Positions 26,962 to 35,754 are shown, numbered from the stretch's first letter. The stretch is DNA of 64,000 bases from Lacticaseibacillus pabuli (GCF_028736235.1 NZ_CP117884.1:1488001-1552000); one strand, 5' to 3'. Program-made: numbers and translations. The notes: a model not told the origin generated them from the sequence alone.

Positions 26962-28110
26962 TTAGGCACGCATGCGCATGAAACCAGCGTAAACGTTCTT
27001 GAAGGCCTGCTTAAACTGCTCGGCCTCCGCCATGGTATTGTCCTCGTCAAGGCTGACCCGGAAGGCGCTCTCGGCAATCGACCCATCGACGTTCATCGCA
27101 GCGAGCGTGCTGCTCTCCTGGCCGCTACGGCTGGAGCAGGCACTGGTGGTGGACATGTAGACACCCTCGTTTTCAAAGGCGTGGACGATAGTTTCACCAC
27201 GGACACCAGTAATGGCCATGGTCAAAATGTGCGGCGCAAAATCAGGGGTGAGCTTGCTGAAGATGACGGTGTGATCAAAGGATTCAACGTACTCGGTAAT
27301 TTCCTTGCGAATCGCCTGCTCGCGGGCAACCTTCTTATCCTCGTCGGTCAATGCTAGACGCAGGGCCTTGGCCATTGCCGCAATCCCGGCCGTGTTTTCG
27401 GTTCCAGAACGCCAGTCTTTTTCCTGACCACCGCCGGCCATCAGGGGTTCGATGCGGCGACCCTGCTTGGCGTAGATAAAGCCAGTTCCGCGGAGTGCGT
27501 GGAACTTGTGACCAGAGAACGTCAGGAAATCAATCCGTGGGTTCCGGATGAGGTCCATGACACCCTTGCCGACAGACTGCACCGCGTCCACGTGGAAATG
27601 CACGGTTGGGTAGTCCTGCAAGATGTCTGCGACCTTGTCGAGGGGCTGAATGCTGCCAACCTCGTTGTTGACAGCCATGATAGAGACCAAAATGGTATCG
27701 TCACGCATCGCTGCCTTCAGGTCGTCGGGGTTGATGAAGCCGCGGCTGTCAACGGGTAAGTAAGTCACGTCGAAGCCGAGATCCTCGAGCTGTGCCATGG
27801 TGTTGCGGACAGCGGGATGCTCGATGGTTGTCGTGATGATGTGCTTGCCAAACATCCGCTTGGCCATTGCGGTGCCCTTGATGATCCAGTTGTCACCCTC
27901 AGTACCACCGCTCGTGAAGTAAATTTCGTTCGGCTTGGCGTGAATCAGTTCCGCAATCTGCTCGCGTGACTGTTCGACCACCGCTTTGGCCTTATCCCCC
28001 AATTTATGGAGTGAACTTGGGTTGCCGAAAAATTGTTCCGCAACGGTCCGGTAAGTGTCAAGTGCACCGCTATCGGGCTTCGTCGTGGCACTGTTGTCAA
28101 AATAGATCAT
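26962..28110 (-). CDS. nifS: Cysteine desulfurase (NifS/NifZ type) partner of ThiI
   Basis: This is a PLP-dependent enzyme that takes sulfur from cysteine onto an active-site cysteine. In 382 residues it shows FDNSATTKPD at the start, FTSGGTEGDNWIIKG, the PLP lysine in FSGHKFHALRGTG, GGGQEKDWRSGTENTAG, and the persulfide cysteine in STTSACSSRSGQESS. All match group I desulfurases. It is paired with thiI in one transcript, which points to tRNA thiolation as the main job rather than Fe-S assembly. The ATG at 28110 has an AAGGA site 8 nt upstream. Confidence 0.95.
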   Translation of the reverse strand: MIYFDNSATTKPDSGALDTYRTVAEQFFGNPSSLHKLGDKAKAVVEQSREQIAELIHAKPNEIYFTSGGTEGDNWIIKGTAMAKRMFGKHIITTTIEHPAVRNTMAQLEDLGFDVTYLPVDSRGFINPDDLKAAMRDDTILVSIMAVNNEVGSIQPLDKVADILQDYPTVHFHVDAVQSVGKGVMDLIRNPRIDFLTFSGHKFHALRGTGFIYAKQGRRIEPLMAGGGQEKDWRSGTENTAGIAAMAKALRLALTDEDKKVAREQAIRKEITEYVESFDHTVIFSKLTPDFAPHILTMAITGVRGETIVHAFENEGVYMSTTSACSSRSGQESSTLAAMNVDGSIAESAFRVSLDEDNTMAEAEQFKQAFKNVYAGFMRMRA

Positions 28111-28189
28111 GATTTGTGTCCTTCCTAATAATAAGTAAGCTAGAGCAATTATAGCGGTTCAGGGCCGGCAAGTCTACACCGGCCGCAAT

Positions 28190-28220
28190 CAAAAACGGAC
28201 TTGCACGTGGCAAGTCCGTC
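28190..28220 (-). terminator. Terminator downstream of ezrA
   Basis: The 9-10 bp stem ACGGACTTGC / GCAAGTCCGT with a short loop is followed by a T-run on the minus strand, 14 nt past the ezrA stop. Confidence 0.8.
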
Positions 28221-28233
28221 CAAACCTAGTCGA

Positions 28234-29943
28234 TTAAAGTGGTGCTTTTGTCTTATCTGACAGGTACGCATCCTCAACCTTTTGATAAGAGCCAGGAACA
28301 GCAGTTTCCAGCGCCGCAGCGATTGTATCCGCGGCCTTCTGGTATTCCATCTGGTTGTATTGGGCGCGGGCCTTAATGCGGGCGTCCTTGAGCTCTGGAT
28401 GTTCATCCCCGTAGCGGTTGGCCGCCTGGAGCAGTTGTGCCGTCATGCCCACCGCATCAATAATCTCGGTGGCGGCCTGCTTCAGGTCGTCCATATCACT
28501 CTGAAGGCCAATCAGCTCTTCGCCAATCTCATCGAGGTTAATCTTGACCTTGGACAAATCGGTGTCGATGTCGCGAATCACCTGCTGGACGTGGGCGAAC
28601 TGTTCCTTAAAGTCCTGTGGCAAACCAGGCAAAGACATGTTTTCCAATTCGCGGGCGACTGCGCGCAAGTCGCGGGCAAAGCCTTCGAGGGCATCGTTGG
28701 CTGACTTTTCGCCGGCCTTCAGTCCAGAAACATTCTTATCAATATCAGCCTGTTGCTGCTCAATCTCACGCAGCCGACCTTCCGCATGGTCGTAATGCTT
28801 TTGGATTGTGCTGTAAATGGCCTTGTTGTCTGCGAGGTCTTGCAAGTCGGATTCGTGCTGAATGCGGAGCTCGGACAATTCTGATTTCAAGTCGCGTGCC
28901 GTGTCCAGTTCACCATGCGTCAGCTGGTAGGACTGGTTCAAGTGGTCCAATTCCTGCATGAGGATGCGATTTTGCCGCTGGGCGTGGGCGACGAACTGCG
29001 TGATGCGATCGTCGCGGCCTTCAATGGCTTGGTGGGCCTTCATTTCGGTTTCCATGACGCCATAGAGTTCGTCAATCGTCCCGGCCAAGTCCTTGTTCTG
29101 CTTCGTGGATGCTTCGATATTCAGGCCAAACAATGCGGTCTTGCTGTTAGTAATCCCGACTTTGACCTGATTAATGGTCTCTGGGATGTCCATTGCGGGG
29201 AAGTTATAGTGCTGGGCGTGCAACTTTTGATAGCCGGACTGGATCTCAGCCAACTGTTCAGGAAATTCCTTGACTAGCAAGCTGAGCTGAACCGGAATTT
29301 TGGCACAGAGATCGGCCAAAGCGCTCACGTGTGATTTCAACGTCTGAATTTGGTCCGCGGCGGCCTGGTGGTCCCCACTGGCGTTCACCTTGTCGACACG
29401 GTCAAACTCGTCACCGAGGTCCTTCAGGCGGTCTTCAAGCGCTGGCATGCTCTCGCCAAACGCAAAGTTCTTGGCGAGCAGCGTCTTGCGCGTTTCGTCA
29501 TATGTGCGGCGGAGTTTGCTGAGGGCTTTGCGGTTCTTTTCCTCCGCCTGGTAGATGCCTTGGAGGGCGAGGTTAATCTTGCCGTACTGGTTTTTCACCC
29601 GCGTTAGCAAGTCCTCCGTTTCCTGAAGGCCGGTCCGCACGGTGCCAAAACGCATCTGCGCGTTGGCCGTGTCGAGCTCCATTAATTTCGTTTCGATATC
29701 CGCACCATCTGACTCAGAGAGCTGCTGGTACTCACGCTGATAGCGCGTGAAGAGCTTGAGACTCTCACCATTGAGCTGCAGACCACGGATTGTGTGAATC
29801 TGTTTCTCAATCTCATCGGTACCCATCGTGCTGGCCCGTGTGTCGAGCGAATGAATCTGGCGCTTAAAGTATTCCCGAAACCCAAATACTGCTCCCAAGA
29901 CCACTAAGATCAGTACGATTAATCCGATTACCATCCAAATCAT
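28234..29943 (-). CDS. ezrA: Septation ring formation regulator EzrA
   Basis: EzrA is a membrane-anchored spectrin-like protein that restrains FtsZ ring formation and coordinates it with PBP1 in Gram-positives. The 569 residues have one N-terminal helix (MIWMVIGLIVLILVVLGAVFGF) and then an almost continuous run of alpha-helical repeats rich in Q, E, L and D, as expected for the rod-shaped cytoplasmic part. The ATG at 29943 is preferred over a GTG three codons earlier because GAGGGG lies 8 nt before it. It is monocistronic between nifS and the divergent methionine sulfoxide reductase gene. Confidence 0.94.
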   Translation of the reverse strand: MIWMVIGLIVLILVVLGAVFGFREYFKRQIHSLDTRASTMGTDEIEKQIHTIRGLQLNGESLKLFTRYQREYQQLSESDGADIETKLMELDTANAQMRFGTVRTGLQETEDLLTRVKNQYGKINLALQGIYQAEEKNRKALSKLRRTYDETRKTLLAKNFAFGESMPALEDRLKDLGDEFDRVDKVNASGDHQAAADQIQTLKSHVSALADLCAKIPVQLSLLVKEFPEQLAEIQSGYQKLHAQHYNFPAMDIPETINQVKVGITNSKTALFGLNIEASTKQNKDLAGTIDELYGVMETEMKAHQAIEGRDDRITQFVAHAQRQNRILMQELDHLNQSYQLTHGELDTARDLKSELSELRIQHESDLQDLADNKAIYSTIQKHYDHAEGRLREIEQQQADIDKNVSGLKAGEKSANDALEGFARDLRAVARELENMSLPGLPQDFKEQFAHVQQVIRDIDTDLSKVKINLDEIGEELIGLQSDMDDLKQAATEIIDAVGMTAQLLQAANRYGDEHPELKDARIKARAQYNQMEYQKAADTIAAALETAVPGSYQKVEDAYLSDKTKAPL

Positions 29944-30126
29944 GGAACGCACCCCTCAATAACTTCATTATGTAACATTGCAATTTGGCATTTTAAATAT
30001 TAGAATACCTGCAAGTAATGTTAAGCCTAAAGCAGAAACTGAACAAGACTTCTCACGCTTTAGTATCGCAAAAAAAACACCATCTGGGAACACTTTTCGG
30101 ACAACTTTGTGAAAGAAGGAATTAAT

Positions 30127-30609
30127 TTGGCAGAAATTGACCCAATTGTCGTCGATCAAGTCGACGCATTGCTCGCAGGTGAAACCAACCTGATGACCAT
30201 CTACGCCAACGCGAGTGCGCTTTTGGCTGACGCCATTGCGGATAACAACTGGTGTGGCTTCTACCTATTGAATAAGGCAACCGGCGAACTCGACCTCGGC
30301 CCCTTCCAGGGCAAAGTGGCCTGTATGCACATTAAACCCGGTAGTGGCGTCGTGGGCACGGCCTTTGCTGACGGCCAATCTGTTCTGGTTCCGAATGTCC
30401 ACGAATTTCCTGGTCACATCGCGTGCGATGCCGCCAGTAACTCAGAGCTCGTGGCACCCGTTAAGGTGAATGGCCAAACGATTGGCATTTTGGACATCGA
30501 CTCCCCCTCACTGAATCGTTTTAGTGAAACGGATCAAGCAACTGTCGTGGCATTTGCCGATCATCTTGGCGCCGTGCTTGACGCCATCAGTGTAAATGCG
30601 GTACACTAG
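30127..30609 (+). CDS. GAF-domain free methionine-(R)-sulfoxide reductase
   Basis: This single GAF-domain enzyme reduces free Met-R-sulfoxide. The 160 residues contain NWCGFYLL, LGPFQGKVACMHI with Cys66, then GVVG at 74-77 and FPGHIACDAASNSE with Cys100, and VLDIDSP. The E. coli homologue has three working cysteines. Here the first (Cys66) and the catalytic one (Cys100) are kept, but the middle one of the GVCG motif is Val76. The TTG at 30127 was chosen because AGAAGGA lies 6 nt upstream; a GTG at 30109 is less well placed. The gene lies between ezrA and rpsD. Confidence 0.92.
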   Translation: MAEIDPIVVDQVDALLAGETNLMTIYANASALLADAIADNNWCGFYLLNKATGELDLGPFQGKVACMHIKPGSGVVGTAFADGQSVLVPNVHEFPGHIACDAASNSELVAPVKVNGQTIGILDIDSPSLNRFSETDQATVVAFADHLGAVLDAISVNAVH

Positions 30610-30613
30610 CATG

Positions 30614-30748
30614 CGTGTAAAATATTGCAGCTGCGAGCGGCATGGTCGGCTCCAGTTGGACAGCAATTAACGAAGTAACCCGGCTGCATGGGTGAAACGA
30701 TAGGTCCAACTGCCCGTGTGCTAAACCCGCGATCGTATATTTTACTCC
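30614..30748 (+). promoter_or_regulatory. Candidate ribosomal protein S4 leader RNA
   Basis: A structured segment precedes rpsD, closed by a perfect 9-bp stem (GTAAAATAT at 30617-30625 and ATATTTTAC near 30737-30746). Internal stems include GGTTGGAC-like and GTCCAAC arms (CAGTTGGAC with GTCCAACTG) around a central branch. Autoregulation by S4 binding to the rpsD leader is established in B. subtilis. This leader sits in the same place, ending shortly before the TTTGGAGG ribosome site. Confidence 0.7.
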
Positions 30749-30775
30749 AATAAAAATTTTTGGAGGATTTACTCT

Positions 30776-31387
30776 ATGTCACGTTACACTGGCCCTACCT
30801 GGAAAATTTCCCGTCGCCTTGGCATTTCATTGTCAGGCACCGGTAAGGAACTTGCACGTCGCCCTTACGCACCTGGCGATCACGGTCCTAACAGCCGTCG
30901 CAAGATTTCTGAATATGGTACACAGCTCCGCGAAAAGCAGAAGCTTCGCTTCATGTACGGCCTGACCGAGCGTCAGTTCCGTAACCTGTTCGTTAAGGCT
31001 GGTAAGGTTTCCGAAGGTACTCATGGTGAAAACCTGATGATTCTTCTGGAACAGCGTCTTGACAACCTTGTCTTCCGTCTCGGCTTTGCGACTACACGTG
31101 CACAGGCTCGTCAGCTTGTAAACCACGGTCACATCACTGTTGATGGCAAGCGCGTCGACATTCCTTCTTACGAAGTTAAGCCTGGTCAGGTTATCTCACT
31201 ACGCGAACGTAGCCTTAACCTTACCGTTGTGAACGCTGCGCTTGAAGCAACCGTTTCACGTCCTGCTTTCGTTGATTACGACGAAAACAAGAAGTCTGGC
31301 TCCCTCGTTCGTCTGCCTCAGCGCGAAGAACTCGAACCAGAAATCGACGAATCACTGGTCGTTGAATACTACAACCAGATGCTGTAA
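30776..31387 (+). CDS. rpsD: 30S ribosomal protein S4
   Basis: S4 is a primary 16S rRNA binder that nucleates 30S assembly and often represses its own mRNA. The 203 residues show the N-terminal segment [25 protein letters not shown] and [18 protein letters not shown]. The S4 RNA-binding domain follows ([39 protein letters not shown] in parts). The end [25 protein letters not shown] is complete. TTTTGGAGG precedes the ATG. The last codons and 3' flank are duplicated at 33499-33572, suggesting the gene's 3' end served as an integration site. Confidence 0.98.
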   Translation: MSRYTGPTWKISRRLGISLSGTGKELARRPYAPGDHGPNSRRKISEYGTQLREKQKLRFMYGLTERQFRNLFVKAGKVSEGTHGENLMILLEQRLDNLVFRLGFATTRAQARQLVNHGHITVDGKRVDIPSYEVKPGQVISLRERSLNLTVVNAALEATVSRPAFVDYDENKKSGSLVRLPQREELEPEIDESLVVEYYNQML

Positions 31388-31410
31388 TCGATACATCATC
31401 TTCGGATGGT
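31374..31410 (+). repeat. Left copy of rpsD 3'-end direct repeat (att-like)
   Basis: A 37-nt segment covering the last four codons and stop of rpsD plus 23 nt is repeated at 33499-33535 with only two mismatches. Such duplications are what integrases leave when an element enters a gene's 3' end and rebuilds it. Confidence 0.7.
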
Positions 31411-31445
31411 CAAACGCCCCGCACATTTGTGCGAGGCGTTTTTTT
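31411..31445 (+). terminator. rpsD terminator
   Basis: The stem AACGCCCCGCACA / TGTGCGAGGCGTT with a TT-centred loop is followed by seven T. Confidence 0.9.
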
Positions 31446-31810
31446 GAAACTGAGAATAGTTCAAACATTCCCAGCAACAGTTAATTCCCGATTATCAACT
31501 ATGGTGGATTTCTAATTATGAAAAATAGATTAAAACTAATAAGCTTAGTGCTCGTTCTATGCCAATCTGGCATGAGGTAATTCGTCACCAAGTTGACAAC
31601 TGTTTCGTCCCTGGAGATATAGACATTGAAAAGTGCCTGCTACGGAACATCTCTGCAGTTTTTGATTCAGTTCCATCTACTATAATCATTTCACCACGAC
31701 ACCCCTCAAAACAAAAAATTGCTCTGGCCAGATGGTCAAAGCAGTTATTATAATATTATCGGTATATCTTGGTCAATAAACAAAAATCGAATAGATACGG
31801 AGCGATAAAA
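31446..31810. other. AT-rich gap with degenerate coding remnants
   Basis: No intact gene is seen. A short frame at 31518-31580 encodes a signal-peptide-like MKNRLKLISLVLVLCQSGMR and then stops, which looks like a truncated lipoprotein or secreted protein start. The base composition is clearly more AT-rich than the flanking core genes, consistent with imported DNA. The last part should hold the promoter of the tetR gene at 31811. Confidence 0.4.
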
Positions 31811-32350
31811 ATGAGTGATATGCGGAAATTTAAAAGTGAACGTGATATCCAGGCAGGTCTGATAGCTTGTCTCAAGCAACGTTCCTTTTCCGAAATTACA
31901 ATCGACAATATTTGTGAACAAGCAATGGTCGGCCGAAGCACCTTCTATCATCATTACACTGACAAGTACGCTTTGCTTGAGGCGATGGTGGCCAGACGTG
32001 CGGCCACTTTCGATCAATTACTCGGTGTCCGGTTGGCAACGCCAGCGGATGATGAGCCGTTATTGGTCTTGTACCGTGCCCTCGTTGACGATGCGCCAAC
32101 CATTGTGGCATTACTGCAAGTTCATGAACGCTCCGGGGATTTAAGTCAATCTTACCTCCACATTCTGGCCAAACATGCTGATCACCTGCTGCCGCAAGCA
32201 AATTTACCGATTCCGAGATCTTTCGCTTTGGAACTATATTCTTCAACAGCATTGACCGCAATACGCTGGGCACTCGTCAACGGCGATGCTCAGTCGATCT
32301 CTCAATTTATGAACCGGCTAATGCGTGACGTTATTAGTAAGGAAGCGTAA
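31811..32350 (+). CDS. TetR/AcrR family transcriptional regulator
   Basis: The 179 residues have the TetR N-terminal helix-turn-helix: SERDIQAGLIACLKQRSFSEITIDNICEQAMVGRSTFYHHYTDKYALLEAMV (in parts), with the conserved GRSTFYHHYxDK recognition region. The C-terminal ligand domain is not identifiable. The ATG at 31811 follows GGAG by 8 nt. The gene converges on the metallo-hydrolase gene and overlaps its end by 17 bp. The two lie alone inside the rpsD-flank duplication, so regulator and enzyme probably arrived together, though whether one controls the other is unknown. Confidence 0.88.
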   Translation: MSDMRKFKSERDIQAGLIACLKQRSFSEITIDNICEQAMVGRSTFYHHYTDKYALLEAMVARRAATFDQLLGVRLATPADDEPLLVLYRALVDDAPTIVALLQVHERSGDLSQSYLHILAKHADHLLPQANLPIPRSFALELYSSTALTAIRWALVNGDAQSISQFMNRLMRDVISKEA

Positions 32351-33161
32351 TCACGTGCTGATCGGTGTGCGTATCATGATTAGCCAAGGCTTCAAGACAG
32401 TTAACGTTGTGTGCCTGTTCGCGGACCCAGCCTAAGCTCGTAATCGCTGCCTTGCGATTGGTACAAATTCCGGGAGTCAGCATCTCTTCCCAGGAACGCG
32501 TGGCATAACCAACATCTGCTGCAAGGAGAACAAATTTGCCATTGCTACCCCGGACAAGGGTTGCGGACATGCCATTTGCATGGCCCGGTGTGTGCACTTG
32601 CAGCACACTACCATCACCGAAGACGTCAAAACTTTCACCAAAAGGCCCGACGCCACTTTCCTCGTACTGATAGGTCTCAACGTTGACACCCTTCCATTCG
32701 TGCGGCAAATAAACCATTGGCGTACGATTCGCTGAACGCCATTCCGGTTCAGACACGAGAATTTTTTTGGCATTGGCAACATGTTTTAATCCGCTAACGT
32801 GATCGCAGTGCATGTGACTGAGCAGCACATAATCAAGATCTTCTGGACGATAACCAAGTGTCTTGAGACGTTCATCAACCGCCCAACCTGTTGGCAAATA
32901 TCCTGTGTTAATTTGGACTTGCATCCCCAATTCTGACAAGTTGCTGGTGCGAACTTTTTTGTTCCAGCCGGTATCAATTAGAATCAGCCCTTTGGGGTGT
33001 TCGATGAGGTAACTGGATACTGGTAGCGTTACCTGATTCTTTTCTGACCGGAAAAGACCGGTGAAGGCCAGTGGATTACGATAAAGGCCATGAAAAGGGG
33101 GTGCCTTGTCAACTTTTACCAGTCCGGTGTGCATGACATGAATTTTGATTTGATTAGCCAT
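32334..33161 (-). CDS. Metallo-beta-lactamase fold hydrolase (AHL-lactonase-like)
   Basis: The 275 residues carry the zinc motif SHMHCDH (HxHxDH) followed by later ligands in TPGHANG and AADVGYA. This is the arrangement of the N-acyl homoserine lactonase/metallo-beta-lactamase superfamily. SYLIEHPKGLILIDTGW at the N-terminal side is also typical of the lactonase-like branch. The substrate cannot be told; lactonase, phosphodiesterase or glyoxalase-like activity are all possible. The ATG at 33161 follows AAGGAG by 7 nt. It lies in the probable integrated segment with the convergent TetR gene. Confidence 0.85.
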   Translation of the reverse strand: MANQIKIHVMHTGLVKVDKAPPFHGLYRNPLAFTGLFRSEKNQVTLPVSSYLIEHPKGLILIDTGWNKKVRTSNLSELGMQVQINTGYLPTGWAVDERLKTLGYRPEDLDYVLLSHMHCDHVSGLKHVANAKKILVSEPEWRSANRTPMVYLPHEWKGVNVETYQYEESGVGPFGESFDVFGDGSVLQVHTPGHANGMSATLVRGSNGKFVLLAADVGYATRSWEEMLTPGICTNRKAAITSLGWVREQAHNVNCLEALANHDTHTDQHVITLPY

Positions 33162-33498
33162 AAAATCGCTCCTTATACTTTGATACCCTGATAATAGTTG
33201 CAGAGTGCAAAGCTGAGAAGAAGCAATGTTGACCAAGAAGGTTCAAATGAGACACATTAGTTCATTATTGTTTCAAAATGGACAGAATCGATGAAAAAAA
33301 TGGGGCAGTCATCCTCCCTTATCCTTGCACGTTATTTTACGTATATATTGACGCCGACTCGCTGGTGCACTGGGACCGGGGTGCAAATACTTTCAAAGTC
33401 TGTCCAGTTTCATCAAGACAAGACCAATTTCAGTTCAGCCAAATCATGCTATAACTGAGTTCAGCAAAATAGTTCACTTTTCAGTTTCTGCCGCCATT
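33162..33498. other. Intergenic region without recognisable gene
   Basis: This holds the promoter region of the minus-strand hydrolase gene, then about 250 nt of AT-rich sequence with many stops in all frames. No hairpin or motif stood out. It ends at the second rpsD-flank copy. Confidence 0.5.
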
Positions 33499-33572
33499 AC
33501 CAGAAGCTGTAATCGATATATCATCTTCGGATGGTTTACGAACACCTCGCACATTGTGCGGGGTGTTTTTTG
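33499..33572 (+). repeat. Right copy of rpsD 3'-end repeat plus diverged terminator
   Basis: Positions 33499-33535 match 31374-31410 at 35 of 37 positions. A second terminator hairpin (CACCTCGCACA / TGTGCGGGGTG, six T) follows, related to but diverged from the rpsD terminator. This is probably the attR-like junction or the tail of a displaced rpsD. Confidence 0.7.
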
Positions 33573-33644
33573 CAATTTTCTTGAACTCGTGGCCCGCAAA
33601 GCTCATGATAATAGGATATATTTCTGCGGATTGGAGTACACATC

Positions 33645-35069
33645 ATGAAACTCGACTACTACAAACCAGACCAACTAAAGGCCATCCTCAATTATTTGGT
33701 GGATGAACACCCCTACCTTGCCGGCGAGATCACGGCCTACGCTGACGCGTCTGGCTTTACGGACATCAGTAGCACGGACCTGAAGAAGGAGGTGCGCGAA
33801 CTTGTTGCCCACTACCGCAATACGTACAGTAGTGCGAAGTTCACAACGGCTTGGCAAGCGCTGTTCACCAAGCACACCAAACAGTTAGTCGACATGCAAC
33901 TACTCGCCGACGCTGCTGACTATGCCACGTTCACCTGGGACTATGCAGCGCGCAGTCTTGAGTCGCCGAGCGTTGACGGTGACCTTGGTACAATTATGGC
34001 TACCAGCAAAGCCTTCATCGATACGTTGATTCCCAAAATCAAGACGCAGCACCACCCCGCCGTCGAGAAGACCATTTCCCGCAAGTTTTTGAAGGAAGCC
34101 ACTTCCAAGATGGGCAAAGAATGGGATGACGCATACTGGTTCAGTAGTGCCATCAGTCTGGCCAGCGGTGATAAACTCTTCGCACAGATCCGGCAAGCCA
34201 TCCATGACGCCACACTTTATGGGGAGGAATCGACGCTCTTCTTCCTGCTGAAGTTGCGGGAACATCCTGAGCTGGAAAAGGAAGTGCCTGCCCGTGCTGC
34301 AGCCAACGATAGTATCCTGCGCTGGTACCTGCCCCAGTTAGCTGCAAAAGACGATCAGGACGCAATGCTCGATATGCTCAGTACGCGTCACCAGAATCAC
34401 AGCCGGCCAATGCCGAGTGACATGCGGGATGAGTACTTCGAGCTACTGCAACAGCTCAAGCCCGAAGCTTACTACCACGTCATGATTAAAAACATGCATG
34501 GCCACCACCGCTTCTCACCATCAAATGACTTTTCGGGATGGCTAAAGGCACACCCTGATTACCAAGAACGGTTCCTAGCAGACGTTTTGCAAGACAAGGC
34601 CATCTCAAATATCGACCGCATTTCACATCTCATCGGCCTCAAAGCTTGGCCCAAAATTGCCGACATTTTACGCAGCAAGCCTGAACGTTTTGATACCCAC
34701 GACCGCCTAATGCTGTTCCACGAGATGTATGCGGCGGGGCTTGATGATAGTCAAATGCTAATCGAATTCTTCGTGGCCGGTTTGGGCCACATGCGCGCTT
34801 CTGGTGCGGATCAAAATGAGGCGGTGCTCCGAGGTTTGGTTGAAATCGCGCGGGTTGCGCATCAGGAGCAATCTGTTAACGCTGCGTTCGACCAAATCGA
34901 AGCGCTCTATCCCCGGAAGTACACCTTGCTAGATGCCATTCCAGAATACCGGGAAAAGATTAACAGTACCAAGTTGCGTCGTTCCGGTTTGGATAGCGTG
35001 GCGCGCTTTGCCTTTGGGTACCCGGACAAGTGGAAGTGGTGGTACGACGACTCGCAAGACGAAAAATAA
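33645..35069 (+). CDS. Unrecognised alpha-helical cytoplasmic protein
   Basis: This is a clear 474-residue coding frame with good codon use and no signal peptide or membrane span. The sequence looks almost wholly alpha-helical. Recurrent helix-turn-helix pairs (for example ELLQQLKPEAYYHVMIKNMHG, HLIGLKAWPKIADILRSKPERF, VLRGLVEIARVAHQEQSVNAA) suggest a HEAT/TPR-like solenoid. I recognise no family. It ends with an aromatic, acidic tail (GYPDKWKWWYDDSQDEK). It is probably expressed alone: a terminator copy lies upstream and an ion-channel gene starts 60 nt downstream. Confidence 0.75.
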   Translation: MKLDYYKPDQLKAILNYLVDEHPYLAGEITAYADASGFTDISSTDLKKEVRELVAHYRNTYSSAKFTTAWQALFTKHTKQLVDMQLLADAADYATFTWDYAARSLESPSVDGDLGTIMATSKAFIDTLIPKIKTQHHPAVEKTISRKFLKEATSKMGKEWDDAYWFSSAISLASGDKLFAQIRQAIHDATLYGEESTLFFLLKLREHPELEKEVPARAAANDSILRWYLPQLAAKDDQDAMLDMLSTRHQNHSRPMPSDMRDEYFELLQQLKPEAYYHVMIKNMHGHHRFSPSNDFSGWLKAHPDYQERFLADVLQDKAISNIDRISHLIGLKAWPKIADILRSKPERFDTHDRLMLFHEMYAAGLDDSQMLIEFFVAGLGHMRASGADQNEAVLRGLVEIARVAHQEQSVNAAFDQIEALYPRKYTLLDAIPEYREKINSTKLRRSGLDSVARFAFGYPDKWKWWYDDSQDEK

Positions 35070-35129
35070 TGACCTGGTCCAGGACACTCACAATATACGA
35101 TGTTATTATATAGGCGGAGGTGACTGCGA

Positions 35130-35693
35130 ATGAGTCGGGCACGATTAGAAGCATTTACGGATGGCGTCTTTGCCATTCTGATTACCATCTTGGTTTTGGA
35201 GATTCGCTTACCTGAGACCAACCATAGCTGGCACGCACTGATTCCCTTGATTCCGGTCTTTGCAGCGTATGTACTGAGCTTTTTCCTAATCGCCGGCATG
35301 TGGGTGTCACACCACACGCTCATGCTGCAGACCAAGGTCGTCACGCAGGGAACATTGTGGGCCAACCTGTTCTTTCTGTTCTGGTTGTCCCTGATGCCCG
35401 CCGTCGCCGCGTGGTTCGGCACAGACATCCATTCTGGGTCGGCCGCATTTCTGTTTCAACTGGATATCATTTGCGTTAACTTAGCTTTTATGTGGCTGCG
35501 ACACGTGATTAGCCAGTCGAATCCGGAAGCGACCCATTTACGCATCAAGTACGAGGTCTGGTCATTCGTGATCAACTTCATCACGTTAACCATCATCCTG
35601 TTCTACCCCGCCATGTTGTTCGTCGGACTGAGCTTGAACAGTTTCCTCTGGGTGGTGCCAACTGGGAATACGGCGTCGACAGAAGCGGCATAA
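35130..35693 (+). CDS. TMEM175-family (DUF1211) potassium channel protein
   Basis: The 187 residues start with RARLEAFTDGVFAILITILVLEI, the RxxxFxDGxFAIxxTLLVL signature of bacterial TMEM175 channels, whose first helix forms the pore gate. Five further hydrophobic helices follow, including FAAYVLSFFLIAGMWVSHHTLM. Bacterial members are tetrameric, weakly selective K+ leak channels. The ATG at 35130 follows GGAGGTGA. It lies 60 nt after the unknown helical protein gene, with a terminator downstream. Confidence 0.9.
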   Translation: MSRARLEAFTDGVFAILITILVLEIRLPETNHSWHALIPLIPVFAAYVLSFFLIAGMWVSHHTLMLQTKVVTQGTLWANLFFLFWLSLMPAVAAWFGTDIHSGSAAFLFQLDIICVNLAFMWLRHVISQSNPEATHLRIKYEVWSFVINFITLTIILFYPAMLFVGLSLNSFLWVVPTGNTASTEAA

Positions 35694-35705
35694 GCAATGC
35701 AATTC

Positions 35706-35748
35706 AAAAATAGCTGATGGGTAATTTGCCCGTCAGCTATTTTTTATG
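35706..35748. terminator. Bidirectional terminator
   Basis: The stem AAATAGCTGATGGG / CCCGTCAGCTATTT has T-runs on both sides. It separates the TMEM175 gene from the convergent decarboxylase-like gene. Confidence 0.85.
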
Positions 35749-35754
35749 TTGGCA

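Noticed and set aside
28149..28406. Small minus-strand frame at the ezrA 3' end
   Set aside because: It overlaps ezrA in another frame and runs through its terminator.
31559..31753. 64-codon plus-strand frame in the gap after rpsD
   Set aside because: It has no ribosome site and lies in AT-rich degenerate DNA; at most it is a remnant.
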